This document shows, piece after piece, positions 1-11,572 of a stretch of 64,000 nucleotides of DNA. The notes under the pieces were generated by a model. That model saw nothing but the letters and a program-made list of their open reading frames with translations. It was not told where the DNA came from and made no database searches. Position 1 is the stretch's first letter; the number at the start of each line of letters is the position of its first letter. Location of the stretch: NCBI GenBank assembly GCA_028023455.1, contig JAQFVV010000063.1:3161081-3225080 (forward strand), given 5' to 3'. This stretch comes from Epiperipatus broadwayi. Taxonomy: Eukaryota > Onychophora > Udeonychophora > Euonychophora > Peripatidae. The position numbers and the translations under genes are program-made.

Positions 1-1680
1 TGTTCTAATCAAAAATTCTACGATTACAAATCTTGATATTGGGGCAGATGTGAAAACTAGTAAAATTAATTATTCATTAATGGATACAGAGGTCCAGAAT
101 ACTTCAGAGAATTTCTTCACAAAAATTAAAGGAAAAAAGGAGTCATGCTTGATAATGTAATTGTAATTTGCATCTTGAAGGTTTGTAAATAACAGAATAT
201 TATGAAACTTTGAAATGATATAACATCAGAAGTGAAATTCCCAGAGAATAAAGACTAAAGCCATTTATTTATTATAAAACTTTTTACTATATAAAAAAAG
301 TGTTGTTTTAAAAATATTATCAGAATCATTGTTTTTTAAAAATTAGATAAACAATTAAATGTTTGTAAAATCATAGGACAAAATAAGATTTGATCCAGGA
401 ACTTTTGATCATTAGACTAGTTAATAATTTCACTTCTGATAAGATTATCTTATACTTACTTTGTAGTCTATTAAAGTTATTATTTTGCCTCTAAAATAAA
501 TAGTTATGTCTTTATTGTCACTCACAGTTAATTACACAAACATAGATTTAGATAATGAATAATAGATTTTAATGACAACGGAACTCAAATGGAATGCAAA
601 GAATTAGAAATTCCAGTATTCCAGTATCTACTTGACTTAAATTATACTATTTAACAGCATATTTATAATTAATATAAGAAAAGTGAATAAGTAAATAAAA
701 TATTTTAATGTTTGGCTATGGGAAGTCAGGTAACATTTGTGCATCAAACGTCAGTTTAACCTAAGAATCAATCCCTGAATTTTTAGTATTATGTCCACCA
801 CTTAAAAAATACATATATATATATATGATTTAATGTAAAATAATAGTCATACAGAAGTTAAATATAAATTTTAATATTATTTATTACACCAAGTGATGTG
901 AAAGTTGAAAGTATACTTTGTGCAATAAATATTGTTTGTAAGGATAATATCAACGAATACATATCTGAACTGTGTAATGTTGAATATAAAGACTCTCTAC
1001 TTCTACAAACCATCAGAAACTTTTACCATAAAGCACAACACCCCATACCCCCACTGACTCTAAACCCTGAATATCCCTTCTCTATATACTTACTATAATT
1101 CACCACATTACTAAAATTATTATTCCCACCCATCAAATTGTCTACATACTGCATCTCAATTGCATCGGCTTCTCAACAATGCAAAATACACCTTAACAAC
1201 TTACCTCCATTCCCAGGTTGTTTATAAGATCAAATACCAGGAACCACCTGCCCCTCCATCTACTATGGGGAATCTTCAGCAAACTTATCTACATGTATAA
1301 CTCAACATACATACCTATATAATAAAGCTAGAACAAACACAGATATACACTCAATATTTTTTGAGCATTTCCCCACAACTCATCATGCCTTTGTTCCTTC
1401 ATTGATCAACATAGTGTGCACTGAAAGCAGTAACATCAGAGGTATGGCATATCTCAAGTGAGCAAGCCTCTATCGATAGAAAAGAATCGTACTTTTCTCC
1501 AAGAGGTGGCCTAAACTTGTGCTATGTCTATGACTTGTAAAAGTAGAAAACCAGCTAAGCTAATACTGCTTACAAAACTTATTTTATGAAAGCTTTTCTC
1601 TATATGTTCTTTGTATAGATATTATTACATTTTATACTGAGTTAAAGCTTATAATTTTATAGTTATATTTAACCTCTGCA
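1..1680. other. AT-rich non-coding stretch
   Basis: No recognisable gene, RNA or mobile element. Short open frames here (for example the one near 900-1098) have no domain, no codon-like composition and no family resemblance that I can see. Confidence 0.6.
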
Positions 1681-1724
1681 TGTGTATTATTTTACATTAA
1701 TATTTAAAATGGCAATGGAAACAT

Positions 1725-1789
1725 TATATATATATATATATATATATAATATTTATATATATATTTATATATATATATATATATATATA
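1725..1789. repeat. (TA)n microsatellite
   Basis: Almost pure alternating TA with three short interruptions. It lies just upstream of the R3 hammerhead relic. Confidence 0.9.
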
Positions 1790-1898
1790 AAGAGCCTGCT
1801 ACTAGCTCTAAACAAGCTTAATTATTTTTATTTTTATTTTTTTTATGATAAATGCTACAAGAGAAAATACATGAAGCCTTTATCTATGATGGTCCCCA

Positions 1899-1939
1899 TC
1901 CCCAGACCGGTTTCGAGCTATGGCTCTCATTAGTGAGGA
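1899..1939 (-). ncRNA. Hammerhead ribozyme relic, family R3
   Basis: Read on the minus strand the order is stem I strand UCCUCA, core CUAAUGA, stem II GAGC/GCUC closed by a four-base loop, GAAA, palindromic stem III ACCGGU, then UC and the complementary stem I strand UGGGGA. The first core box should be CUGANGA, so G5 is mutated to A and cleavage should be lost. Everything else, including both stems, is intact. Downstream on the plus strand the sequence resembles that after the 15.1-kb hammerhead (shared block around AGCCAAGCAYTTATCT), which places it in the same family. Confidence 0.7.
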
Positions 1940-1989
1940 GCTAGAACATAAGATTCAAAATATTAACTCAAGCCAAGCATTTATCTGAG

Positions 1990-2796
1990 GATCCCCAAAT
2001 TGATGATATTATTAAATTTATCTTACTGAAGTGGCTTAGATGTATTAATAGAGGGAAAAATAATAGAGATCCTGTTTAAAGTGCAAATGAAAGGATCATT
2101 ATCAAAAAGAGCAGTCAGAAAGAAGATGAACAACATCAAAAAAGTCTGTATGGAGAAAACTGCATTTCTGACTAAAAATATCCAAACTTCTACAGTGCTA
2201 AGTAAGAAGAAACTACTGTTGCAAAAAGTTGTCCTTAGACATAAAACCCATATGAAATTACTTGTCCAACATTTAAGCTTTGAAACTAGTTAAGCAAATA
2301 TAAATTGTAGTGACCCTATTTAATGAGATAAATTCAGGCAACTTTAATCTTCAGGCGGAAGGATAGTATAGACTAAATATAATATCATTGATGTAATGTA
2401 GTGCACTATAGTTTCTCCTTTCTCAGAATCAGGAATCTCTCAGCCACTATGCCCAGAGAAACCTGTTAGCCACCTTCCCTTCCCTATCCATTCCTGACTC
2501 TTAAGTTTTTTCCATTTTCCTGCTCCAATCCATTCCCACAACATAAGTTTTGTCAATTCTATGGCCTTAAAAACCAAGAACCCACTATCTGTATAATCAC
2601 TTTGTTTATATTTATTTCCCCCATAACTTCATTATTTGTACCTTTTCTGTTTGCAGGCATTTACATTCAATTAACAGAAGTCTAATATTTTTTTATGCTT
2701 TTCTTACATAACTTACAGATTAAATCATCCATATCTTTCCATTTATGAATATATTCTCTTGTTGCTAAAGATCCTGTTTGAGCCTTAAATAGTAAA
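1990..2796. other. AT-rich stretch, nothing recognised
   Basis: No domain or repeat was recognised. A 70-codon open frame at 2081-2293 shows no homology signal. Confidence 0.5.
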
Positions 2797-3473
2797 CTAC
2801 TTTCTATTATCATAAATTAACTGACGTTGAATATTCTGTTTACTTCTGTATATATTTAAACTCTTTTTACTCTCCATACTTGTTCTCCATCTCTCCAACT
2901 CCCTATTTTTTATTAATGCATCTATTCTTCTATCCCATTCCTTACTACTATAACTCTCAACAATTTTCCGAACACAATCATCCCATCTTTTGTATAAGTA
3001 TACTGACATAAATCTTTATCCAAATATTCTGCATACCATACTACCTTTCACATTCATCTTGTTGCCTGTCCTTTACTCATAACCCAATTAAATACTATTT
3101 TGGCTATTCTCTTATTATCCACATAGTGCAATCCACCAAACACTTTCATTGTGCTTTTTGCATCTCTTATATAAAAACTTGACTATCACATTTCTCCCAG
3201 AATTTCCCTGTTTGCCATCCACATATCTGCATCTAATGCATGTCTACTTACTTCTCTTTGTACTTTTTCTAAGTAATCAGTACCATAAGTTAATCCTGAT
3301 ACTGCCACTCCCATATAATTCTAACTACATATTTATTAAATAAAATTCACTGCTAATTTCTCTATCAGCCCTTTCTTTTCTTTGCTTCATTTATCAATTT
3401 TTTCTCCCATTCATCCAAGCAATTTCTCTGATTACTTAAGACAATTCCAAAGAGTTATACCTATTCATCATAT

Positions 3474-4378
3474 TTAATTTATATCCCCCAATAAAAAGTC
3501 TTTCTCTTCTCTTTCCCCAGCATTTATCATAATTACTTTTGATTTTTCTTCACTAAATTTAATCCCAATCTCTTTACTCATCCTTATGCATGTTTTCATC
3601 ATAACTTCCATATCTTCCCTAATTTCTGTGCACAGGAAGAAGATATCAGCAAATAAAAGACCCGATAATATATGTACTCCCTTGCCATCTATTAATGGTA
3701 TCTCTGCCTCTCTTCCTAAACTTTTTAATGTTCTCTCCATTTCTCTCAAATATAACAAAACCAAAATAGGTGACATAGGGCATTCTTGTCTTAGTTTCAC
3801 CCCATTTTTAACTTTAACTGATTTTATATTTCCTAATTGATACATATAGTAATTATTTTTCATACAATCGCTTAATAAGATCCACTAAAGCTCCATTCAT
3901 TATCAAATTTACTAAACTTACCCGTAATCTTATTTACTCTATCATATGCCTTCTCTATATCTACAAAAACCATATGTAATTGTCTACCTGTAGTGTAACT
4001 ACAAATAAACTATTTCTTATATGCTGCATTTCTCCCACTATATTATTTTTTTCCCCAATTTATTTTGCAACCCTTCCAGCCACCATACATGCAGAAATTT
4101 TATATAATACCAACATTACCACTATCGGTCTATAATTGTTTTAACTCTCTATGATCCTTATCCTTTCCTTTAAATAGTAGCTGTATTCTTGTATTATTCC
4201 AGCTATCTGGAAATTCTCTCTTCTGTGCCATCTTATTAAAGATAGATTTAATTTTTGCCCTATTTCCTAAATTTATCACCATTTCTGCTGCCATTCTATC
4301 TAAAACTCTTGTCTTTCCATTTTTCAATTTCTTCCCTGCCTTATTCAAATTCAGTTTCCGTAAAGCTACTATTTCCAT
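3474..4378 (-). pseudogene. LINE reverse transcriptase domain (broken)
   Basis: Reverse transcriptase copies the element RNA into DNA at a nicked target. On the minus strand the pieces are PDSWNNTRIQLLFKGKDKD (start of RT, about 4160-4220), FVDIEKAYDRV (motif A with catalytic Asp, about 3930-3965), GVKLRQECPMSPIL (motif B region, about 3770-3810) and LLFADIFFLC (motif C, about 3640-3665). Motif C should read ADD; the second catalytic Asp is replaced by Ile. The pieces lie in different frames with several stops, so this is a pseudogene. The downstream block IGIKFSEEKSKVI is typical of the segment after motif C in non-LTR RTs. Confidence 0.85.
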
Positions 4379-4989
4379 TATTATATTGTTTCATGTTTGT
4401 TATTACTCTGTCCTTCACATCTACCATCTATTCTATATCCATTACATACTTATTTAAGATTGTCTCTAATTCTTCTCTAGAGTTATTCTCTATTCCCTCC
4501 TCATATAGTAATGTTATTTCTCTCTCCCCTATATTCTTTCTTTTAATATATTTTCAAAATTTTTTATTTCCATCTCTTAAATTTTTATTAATATCCTCTA
4601 ACAATTTACTATTTAATTTCATTCTTTCTTTATAATCATCTATTTTAGTCAACTTCTTTTCTTAAAATACTTTTCTCATTTACCATTAACATCTTTTTCA
4701 CTTTTTTTGTTTTTAATAGCACATTTATATTCTTTGCATGATTTTTCCCTCTTTTACACTTTTAGTAACTGTAACTTTTCTATTACTTTTATTCTTCTGA
4801 ATATTCTCACCTAAAACTCTATTTGTCACTTTTTCTACATCACCACACCAGTCCTTATATTCACCCCCAACAACCACTTCCATCATTTCTTCTTTTATTT
4901 TATATTCTTATCATTGTCTTCATCCACATATTTCACTATCCTTTCTACTTTCATTACTATTTTCCATTTACTAACCATTCCTATTATAA

Positions 4990-5767
4990 AAAAAGTATGA
5001 TCACTGTTACATATTCTCTTTTTGTTATCAAACAATTTACTGTTCTTTATTCATTCCCTCTTTCTCTACTAATACATAATCTCTTGTGTTCACTCCCTGA
5101 CAAAAATTATTCAAAAGCTGTTCATTCTTGCTATCTACATCATCAATTTCTTCAATATGCCATTCATATCCCCTATAACCATTATTTTTTTTTTTTTTTT
5201 TTTTTTGAAACTCTGTATATCCTTAACTTGACATTCATATATGCTACTGGTACACTCCATTATAGTTTGACTATTTTCCAGTGGCTGTATACACTATAGC
5301 CACCATCTATTCTTGTCTTTCTAATTTTATCTCAAACCACAAATGTCCTTGACACTTGACAATATTTAAATATTTTGTGATATAACTCCTATACCACCAC
5401 TTTTTTTTCTTTTTTCTCTATTTATACTCTGCCACACCAGGTCTTCCAGTATAGGTTCTCCTTTTCTTAGATGTGTCTCCCCTACTACTAATACCTCAAA
5501 CTCTTTATTTTAACTCCTTTTCAGCCTCTTTTCTGGTTTCCTACTACCTTGCATATTCAAATATCCAATTTTAGCAATTTCTTCTTTTCTAACTACTTTT
5601 TTATAAATTCCTTTGACCCTTTCTTCTCCATTATATTTGCAAGTAATTTGCTTACCATTAGTTTTACAGACCCATTTCCTCTCCATATCTACATTTATAT
5701 CCAAATCAGATACCCTTTGTTTATTTTTTTCATTCCTTCCATTTTTCTTTTTTTGATATTTCTGCAA
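4990..5767 (-). pseudogene. LINE apurinic-type endonuclease domain (broken)
   Basis: The N-terminal part of ORF2, an APE-like endonuclease that would nick the target for target-primed reverse transcription. Minus-strand pieces include IGYLNMQGSRKPEKRLK (first strand of the fold), VLVVGETHLRKGEPI (catalytic Glu motif, ETH), and a degenerate block ending in NTRDYVLVEKEG that corresponds to the GDxNGH region, where the Asp motif is damaged. A 22-base T run near 5188-5206 and several frameshifts interrupt the reading frame. The domain continues leftward into the RT. Confidence 0.75.
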
Positions 5768-5853
5768 TATAAAACCCTACCTCTTTATATATTTCCCAAA
5801 CTATAATATTTCTTATTAAGTTAAATAATTTTTACTTTTGGGAAATGTATGTA

Positions 5854-6134
5854 TTCAAGCACAAGTGCGTGTGCAGCGCAACTGCTCCCAAAAGCTGTTA
5901 ATACAAATACAAATAGCTAACTAAAATATTAAAACAGCTGAGCGCTTTCAAAGGATCTTGCCTTCATAATCATAGCTTGCTTATGTTTAAATTTATGCAA
6001 ATATGTTAATTCCATCTTTTTGATAGAGAAAAACACGTGTCCTTCCTGTTTATGGCATCGCTGTCGCGAGAGATAAATAAAGCCTCTTTGATCTTTCTTT
6101 TGAAGTCATGTCTCTCTCTACATACGATGGTAGG
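5854..6134. repeat. PLE-A inverted repeat, left arm
   Basis: Reverse complement of 7822-8122 with only a few mismatches and one 20-bp indel, a long high-identity pair. It encodes the last residues of the PLE protein on the minus strand and holds a degenerate hammerhead. Confidence 0.95.
5936..5980 (-). ncRNA. Hammerhead-like motif in PLE-A left arm
   Basis: On the minus strand: stem I strand AGCU, a damaged core (AUGAUUAUGA in place of CUGAUGA, apparently with a 3-base insertion), stem II AGG/CCU, GAAA, palindromic stem III AGCGCU, C at the cleavage position, and stem I partner AGCU. The second half is canonical while the first core box is broken, so it should be inactive. PLE terminal repeats are known to carry hammerheads, which supports the reading. 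Confidence 0.55.
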
Positions 6135-7848
6135 ATTGTCCGGAATGCACTCATGGTGACTTGTGCACTGGTGCTGATAAAAAACTGAATAAGTAGAAGG
6201 ATCGTTGCGAGCTCTATTGTACGAATACTTGTGCTCTGCCAATCGTGTGGCCAAAGATGCTCTGCTTTCCCCATAATATGTGCCTTTGCAATAGTTATTT
6301 GGACAAGCAATGTTATATACTGTATGGGGGGGTCTGTAACAGTGGAGTTTGATCTTTGGTATTGTTAATTAGATTGTTAGAATTTGGAGGGGTTTGAAAA
6401 CAGGGCTGGTATTTGTTGTTAAGGATGGAATGTAGTTTCTTGTGTAAATTGGGTATGTATGGAAGTAATAATCTGGGTTTATCCTGTGTGGCATGAGAGT
6501 TGAGAGGTTTATTCTGAATGTGTAAGATTTTTTGTCGATGATGGATTGTCTGAAGCCTAAATTCAGTAGATCATTTCTATATTCTGCTACATTTGTTTTT
6601 GCATCTGCCTCGATTTTACACACCATCTGTTTCTATGCAAAAAGATGCTAGACCCGATAATTTATGTGCTGTGGGTGTGTGAGATTGGGGGGTGTGTATG
6701 GCATCTGATTTCCAACAGTTTGGATGGTCATGCTATAATGGCAGCAGTTATTTTCTCTTTTTATTTTGACATCAAGGTATTTGACTTGCTGGTGAGTGTC
6801 TTCAGTTGTGACATTAACAATTAGTGCTGTGGTTGGCTTCTAATTCGGTTTTGATCTGTGTAATGATCTCGGGGGTGGCAGCAATGAACAGGTCATCCAC
6901 ATATCTAGTGTATGCTAGAAGGCATGGTGGGTTTAGACTAGGTATGATTTTTCTCTCATAATAGTTTAGGGAAGATGCTGGTGACTACACCACTCAGTGA
7001 TAGTCCCATAGGCCAGCCTTGTTTCATGGAGAAGCACTGGTTTCTGAAGAATGCCACAATGTTGCTGTCCAACCAACATAGAAAGTCATGGATGAAGTCA
7101 ACCAGTGGTTGAGCTATTTTTTGTGTCAAAAGTTCATTTCTGACTATTTGGATCGATGTGTTTCTATTGACAGAGCCATACAATTCGGAAACGTCCATAG
7201 TAGCCAGTTTGATGTTTGGGTTTAATTGTAAATCTTTGATGGAGGAAATGAACTGTGCAGATGACTTGATGGTGTATATTCCAAAGCCTAACATTTGGAT
7301 GAGTTTTTTTTGTTCACCCACTTGGCTGTCTTTGCATAGTGTACTCCACTGAAATCTAGCATTAATCGAACCGGTGTGTTGTCTTTATGCATTTTGGCAC
7401 TTCCAAAAATCCTGGGTGGCACTGATGATGATGGGTATAGACTGTAATATTCTGCTTTTGTGAAAGCTTTGTTGCAATGTTTTTTAAGAATGGATGAAAT
7501 GAATTTGTCTCTATTGTTAGCAATACTGAACTGATCAATTTTCTGAAATTGTAACTTATCAATCTGTATGTTAATCTTGTTAATATATTCCTGGGTGTGC
7601 ATCAACACAAATCTGTTTCCCTTGTTCTCACGCATGCATGTGATTCTTTCTAACTCAAAGAATTGCTTGGTTGTTTTTACTTTTATGTCCCACTGTTTGG
7701 TATTTGGTTTTAAAGCTGCGTGTCTCATTGCTGTGTTGATCTGTGCTATATATTCATCCTTTTGCGGATCTTGAATGAGTCCAGCCTCTATGTCCGCTAT
7801 TAATTCCATGTCTGGTTGTTTCCTACCATCGTATGTAGAGAGAGACAT
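6006..7848 (-). pseudogene. Penelope-like RT / GIY-YIG endonuclease (frameshifted)
   Basis: Encodes the single PLE protein: reverse transcriptase followed by a GIY-YIG nuclease. Starting near MSLSTYDGRKQP (7848), the motifs in order are SVPPRIFGSAKMHKDNTPVR (the PLE signature before motif A), ATMDVSELYGSV (motif A, catalytic Asp), QGWPMGLSLSGVV (motif B), RYVDDLFIAA (motif C, about 6885-6915, intact catalytic DD), a linker with NLGFRQSIIDKK, then a cysteine-bearing KGTYYGESRASLATRLAEHK (GIY-YIG core with catalytic Arg and Glu, about 6235-6300). It is broken by at least two frameshifts, one at the run of eight T near 7304-7312 and one near 6955. The catalytic residues mostly survive, so this is a fairly young copy. 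Confidence 0.92.
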
Positions 7849-8122
7849 GACCTCAAAAGAAAGATCAAGACCTCAAAAGAAAGATCAAAGAGGCTTTATT
7901 TATCTCTCGCGACAGCGATGCCATAAACAGGAAGGACACGTGTTTTTCTCTATCAAAAAGATGGAATTAACATATTTGCATAAATTTAAACATAAGCAAG
8001 CTATGATTATGTAGGCAAGATCCTTTGAAAGCGCTCAGCTGTTTTAATATTTTAGTTAGCTATTTGTATTTGTATTAACAGCTTTTGGGAGCAGTTGCAC
8101 CGCACACGCACTTGTGCTTGAA
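7822..8122. repeat. PLE-A inverted repeat, right arm
   Basis: Inverted partner of 5854-6134. It contains the start of the PLE reading frame on the minus strand and a short direct duplication of about 20 bp around 7850-7886. Confidence 0.95.
7998..8041 (+). ncRNA. Hammerhead-like motif in PLE-A right arm
   Basis: Same motif as the one in the left arm, here on the plus strand: stem I AGCU, broken first core box, stem II AGG/CCU, GAAA at 8027-8030, stem III AGCGCU and stem I partner AGCU. The two arms therefore present opposed hammerhead-like motifs. Confidence 0.55.
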
Positions 8123-8700
8123 TATAATATTTCTTGTAAATCAAATTCCCTAATATTTCACTTCCTTGTTTTGCTAGGTGCAATCCATCTTTACTATATA
8201 ACTCCTTCTTACTAATAAAAAAATCACACACATCCACAAATATAGCATCATTTCTCTCACATATTTTTTTCAATCTCTCATTTATAGAACATGCCCTATC
8301 TAACACATGCCAATTGTTGAATCTTGATACTAATCCAACTATTCATATTTTTTTTTTAATCTTACTCAAATTACTAGTCAATTTTATGTACTCATCCATT
8401 ACTCTCTCCAATGGCTCTGACAAATTATTTGTCCCTACCATATTATACACCTCTCTAGTCCCTTGTTTCTTTACCTTATCTATAACATCCTAATTCTAGC
8501 TCCAGACAAACATATTCTTACATACCTGTTTTTATTTTTCCTTGCAATTACATCTCCACATCATCTAATTGGTGAATCTCCTATCAATATTGTCTCATAG
8601 TTTACTTTCCCTAGTTATCTCTTCCATCTTCTGGACTTAATTATCTACTTCCTTACTGTTTCTGTTGATTAATTCCTTAATCTGCTCACACTTCATTTCT
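8052..8700 (-). pseudogene. LINE ORF1 with SGNH esterase-like domain
   Basis: ORF1 of the CR1/L2-like LINE. On the minus strand, a lysine/glutamate-rich heptad-like stretch (LKSLEMKCEQIKELINR, about 8660-8720) suggests a coiled coil. It is followed by NMVGTNNLSEPLERVMDEY (block III of SGNH hydrolases, Gly and Asn) and YSKDGLHLAKQGSEIL (block V, Asp and His of the catalytic set). Esterase ORF1 proteins are thought to help assemble the LINE ribonucleoprotein at membranes. Stops and a frameshift between 8300 and 8560 break it, and the PLE insertion at 8122 cuts off its C terminus. Confidence 0.8.
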
Positions 8701-9100
8701 AATGATTTTAATTTTGCTTTTGCATCTTTTACCCTTTCTCTATCTTACTTTTGGATAACTATCTCCATTGGACTCACTTATTTTTCCATTCATATCTCTT
8801 GTCACTCCATTAAAACATATTCTATTCTATCTTCCTCAACTACATTTCATTTCCATTTTTCCTGACATTTTCTTTAAACTCTATAATACATCTACCACAG
8901 CATGCCTAATTTCCATTTGACCATTATATATACATTGTGGGATACAAATGCAATCTATATTTCTTATTTTTCAAGTCTTCTACTCATTTTTAACTTTATT
9001 TTTTCTCTACTACTCTTCAAACCCCTTTATATAAAAGAAGAAAAACTTTTATTTCAATGGCAATTGATAAATATGTGTTTTCTAATCTTACACCTCAAAA

Positions 9101-10299
9101 TGTTATCTTCTTTCACAAGTAAATCACTCCCTTTCTTAAATTAAAAAATTCTTTAGTACCAAACCTACTAAAAAAACAGCTAATCTTATGTACAAGTTAG
9201 TTTTAAAGCCTTCTCATAGTAACACACACAATTTAGCTTAGTTACACAACAACACCCTCTGTGATAACTTATATTGAATTCTTTATACTTTTCTTTTTTA
9301 ATTGTTAGTAATCTTGACAGATGGTGATTAAATATTACCTCTTATCATTATCTTAATGCTAAAATATTTATTTGTAGTATAATGGTAAAATTAAAGATGC
9401 AAGTGTTAAAGATTTATGAATCTAGGTTGAATCTGTCTCTTCTAATGTTTAAATAGTCACATAACCCCTTGTTTATCTAATCATCTGATCAATCAATAAA
9501 ATTTGAATTATTTTGATGGCAAAGAAGCAATGGAAAAATGGACTTCATTATCACAATATGAAAGAATCATTAAAAATTTTGCAAATCAAACATATGATAA
9601 GTTATGTTAAACAAAATGTCATTTATATGTCAGCCAAGTCCCAAGAGATACTCGTCATTATCTCATAACAATAATAAATCACATGGCCACATTGATTAAT
9701 AGGCAAAAAATGTCTCCATGATAAATATACTGTTTTTAATAAATAGTTTATTACAAAAGAATTTATTTTAGAAATTAAATATTATCACAAATGTTAAAAA
9801 TAATGCTAGTACATATAAAATAAACAATGATAAAAAAGTGAGAGGACTATTTTAAAAATAAACAATTTTTAGGTTGCAAACATTTAGACACACGATTTCT
9901 ATAACAAAATCAATTTTATGATCTGTCATTTTATATATTGATGAATAAGTAAATAAAAACGTTCTAATAAATTATTCTTAACTATTGCCAGTAATAGCTA
10001 CTCAGAAAGAGAGAGAGAGAAAGAAAACCAAAAATTTAAAGATGACTTTGCAATAACTATATAAAACAAATTGGTATATCACATGGACATTTTTTGCTTA
10101 TTTAATATCTCTTGATCTCTTTAATTTCATCAGAAAACTTCAATCCTTTTTTGATTATAACTTTCCATTATAATCTAGCATCAATAATATTCTCTCAATT
10201 AAAACAATTAAAATTGCACTTCTTTGGAATGTCTTTGAAGAACAATATTTTTTATTACATAAATAGGTCTGTCTCTCAAAAATGATGTTCATTTATAAT
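9101..10299. other. AT-rich non-coding stretch
   Basis: No gene is seen apart from a tRNA-like SINE relic near 9373-9440. The rest is low-complexity AT-rich DNA with homopolymer runs and a short GA-rich tract near 10010-10025. Confidence 0.5.
9373..9440 (+). repeat. tRNA-like SINE relic
   Basis: An A-box-like TGTAGTATAATGG (9373-9385) is followed 38 bases later by a B-box-like AGGTTGAATCT (9424-9434), the spacing of an internal RNA polymerase III promoter. Decayed and without obvious target duplications. Confidence 0.4.
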
Positions 10300-10305
10300 A
10301 AACAC

Positions 10306-10770
10306 TTATTTAGGAAGTCTGCTTGCACCCATTGAAAAAAAGGTAAGGTGCTGCTGCAGTAGTCTTATTTAGAAAGTTTTGTTATCACCCATTGAAAAGG
10401 TAAGATGCTTCTACAATCAGACTTGTTTATGAAATCTGTTATCACCCATTGAAAGATAAGGTGCTTCTACAATTGGACTTGTTTAGGAAGTCTGTTATCA
10501 CCCATTAAAAAGATAAGATGCCATGACAATAGACTTATTTAGGAAGTCTGTTATTACCTATTGAAAAGGTAAAGTGCTTCTACAATCAGACTTGTTTAGG
10601 AAGTCTGTTATCACCCATTGAAAAGGTAAGGTGCTGTGACAATAGACTTATTTAGGAAATCTGTTATCACCCATTGAAAAGGTAAGGTGCTTCTACAAAA
10701 GACTTGTTTAGGAATACTGTTATCACCCATTGGAAAGGTAAGATGCTTCTATAATAGATGATTCAATTTC
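10306..10770 (+). repeat. Minisatellite, about 58-bp unit, about 8 copies
   Basis: Eight imperfect head-to-tail units. Each holds GTTATCACCCATTGAAAAGG, a GGTGCTTCTACAAT-type block, then ACTTGTTTAGGAAGTCT. Units vary between TTCTACAAT and GTGACAAT versions in partly alternating order, suggesting a higher-order structure from unequal exchange. Confidence 0.92.
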
Positions 10771-11464
10771 ATTATGACCAAAAAATGACAATATACTAGT
10801 TAAATTAAATTCTTACAATCATAACTTCAAAAACATATAAAGCATTCTTAAATAAACTTTGTCCAGTCCTTTGTGTTTCAATAGTAGGCAATCCACAACT
10901 CACTTCTATACAATGAGTTTGGCAGAATAACAGTCCTATATATAACCAGTTTAGATAAAGTAGTTTTATCATTATGATGAAATTTCCTGTCCATTAACTT
11001 GTGTAAATTTAACAATGAAACTATAGAATCTGTGTCATACCTCAACATCCATGTTTGCCTTTCTAATCAAAAAATTACCTATAATTAAAATAATAAGGTA
11101 AGTGAACATTTATTATTTATTTCTGTTTAAAAAAGCAGCTGAACCAACAAATTTTTAAAACAATTGCATTTAAAACTTTTAAAATATTCTGTGAATAAGC
11201 TCTGCTGTAAATCTAGAAACCCAAAATATTATTTTTTTTAAAAAATTCTGCTTTTAATCAGTTTAAATGAAAAGCTCACTGTAAACAAAATTTTTACTTG
11301 AAATGACTTACTTTTTCCTTCACTAATTAATAATTCTTTCTTCAGTACCATTATAGAGTACATATTTGCACATGAATAAGCATTTTTAGACTAAAACAAC
11401 TATGCTTACCCATTGCCACAAACAAAGTAATTTTTATTTCATGTTTTGACTAAACCTTTTTTTG
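10771..11464. other. AT-rich stretch, nothing recognised
   Basis: No coding, RNA or repeat signal recognised. Confidence 0.5.
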
Positions 11465-11572
11465 TTATTTATTGGAATTCAAACTCAGACTTTCACATGA
11501 CCCACTACTCTCAGTGCCATCTCATATTGTTGACCAACCTGATCACATACATGTTGAAAAGATAAATAATCA

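Larger units (their letters stand above)
5815..8122 (-). mobile_element. Penelope-like element A with inverted end repeats
   Basis: A complete but decayed Penelope-like retroelement inserted between ORF1 and ORF2 of the LINE. It has a minus-strand RT plus GIY-YIG coding region (6006-7848), long inverted repeats at 5854-6134 and 7822-8122, and a 13-bp target duplication. The right arm contains a 20-bp internal tandem duplication (around 7850-7886) absent from the left. Both arms overlap coding sequence: the right one encodes the protein start, the left one its end. Both arms also carry a hammerhead-like motif, as expected for PLE terminal repeats. Confidence 0.93.
5802..8135. repeat. 13-bp target site duplication of the PLE
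   Basis: TATAATATTTCTT occurs at 5802-5814 and again at 8123-8135, exactly bracketing the inserted PLE. The LINE ORF1 and ORF2 resume on either side. This fixes the insertion boundaries and shows a 13-bp staggered nick. Confidence 0.9.
2797..9100 (-). mobile_element. CR1/L2-like LINE, decayed and split by a PLE
   Basis: A minus-strand APE-type non-LTR retrotransposon. From its 5' end (right) it reads: coiled-coil-like segment (about 8650-8750), ORF1 esterase domain (about 8140-8470), PLE insertion (5815-8122), endonuclease domain (about 5000-5570) and reverse transcriptase (about 3470-4380). Many stops and frameshifts make it inactive. An SGNH-esterase ORF1 is known from CR1/L2-type LINEs, hence the provisional clade call. 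Both end points are approximate; no poly(A) or microsatellite tail was pinned down at the 3' side. Confidence 0.8.

Noticed and set aside
898-1098. Possible 66-codon host gene
   Set aside because: No domain, no family resemblance and no supporting context; length is expected by chance in such sequence.
4823-5299. 158-codon plus-strand open frame
   Set aside because: It is the reverse of the LINE endonuclease region and is rich in residues expected from T-rich sequence.
10130-10140. TCATCAG as a minus-strand hammerhead core
   Set aside because: No stem II/GAAA arrangement is present on the minus strand around it.
10306-10770. CRISPR array
   Set aside because: Regularly spaced repeats, but the whole unit including the 'spacers' is repeated and the context is eukaryotic.
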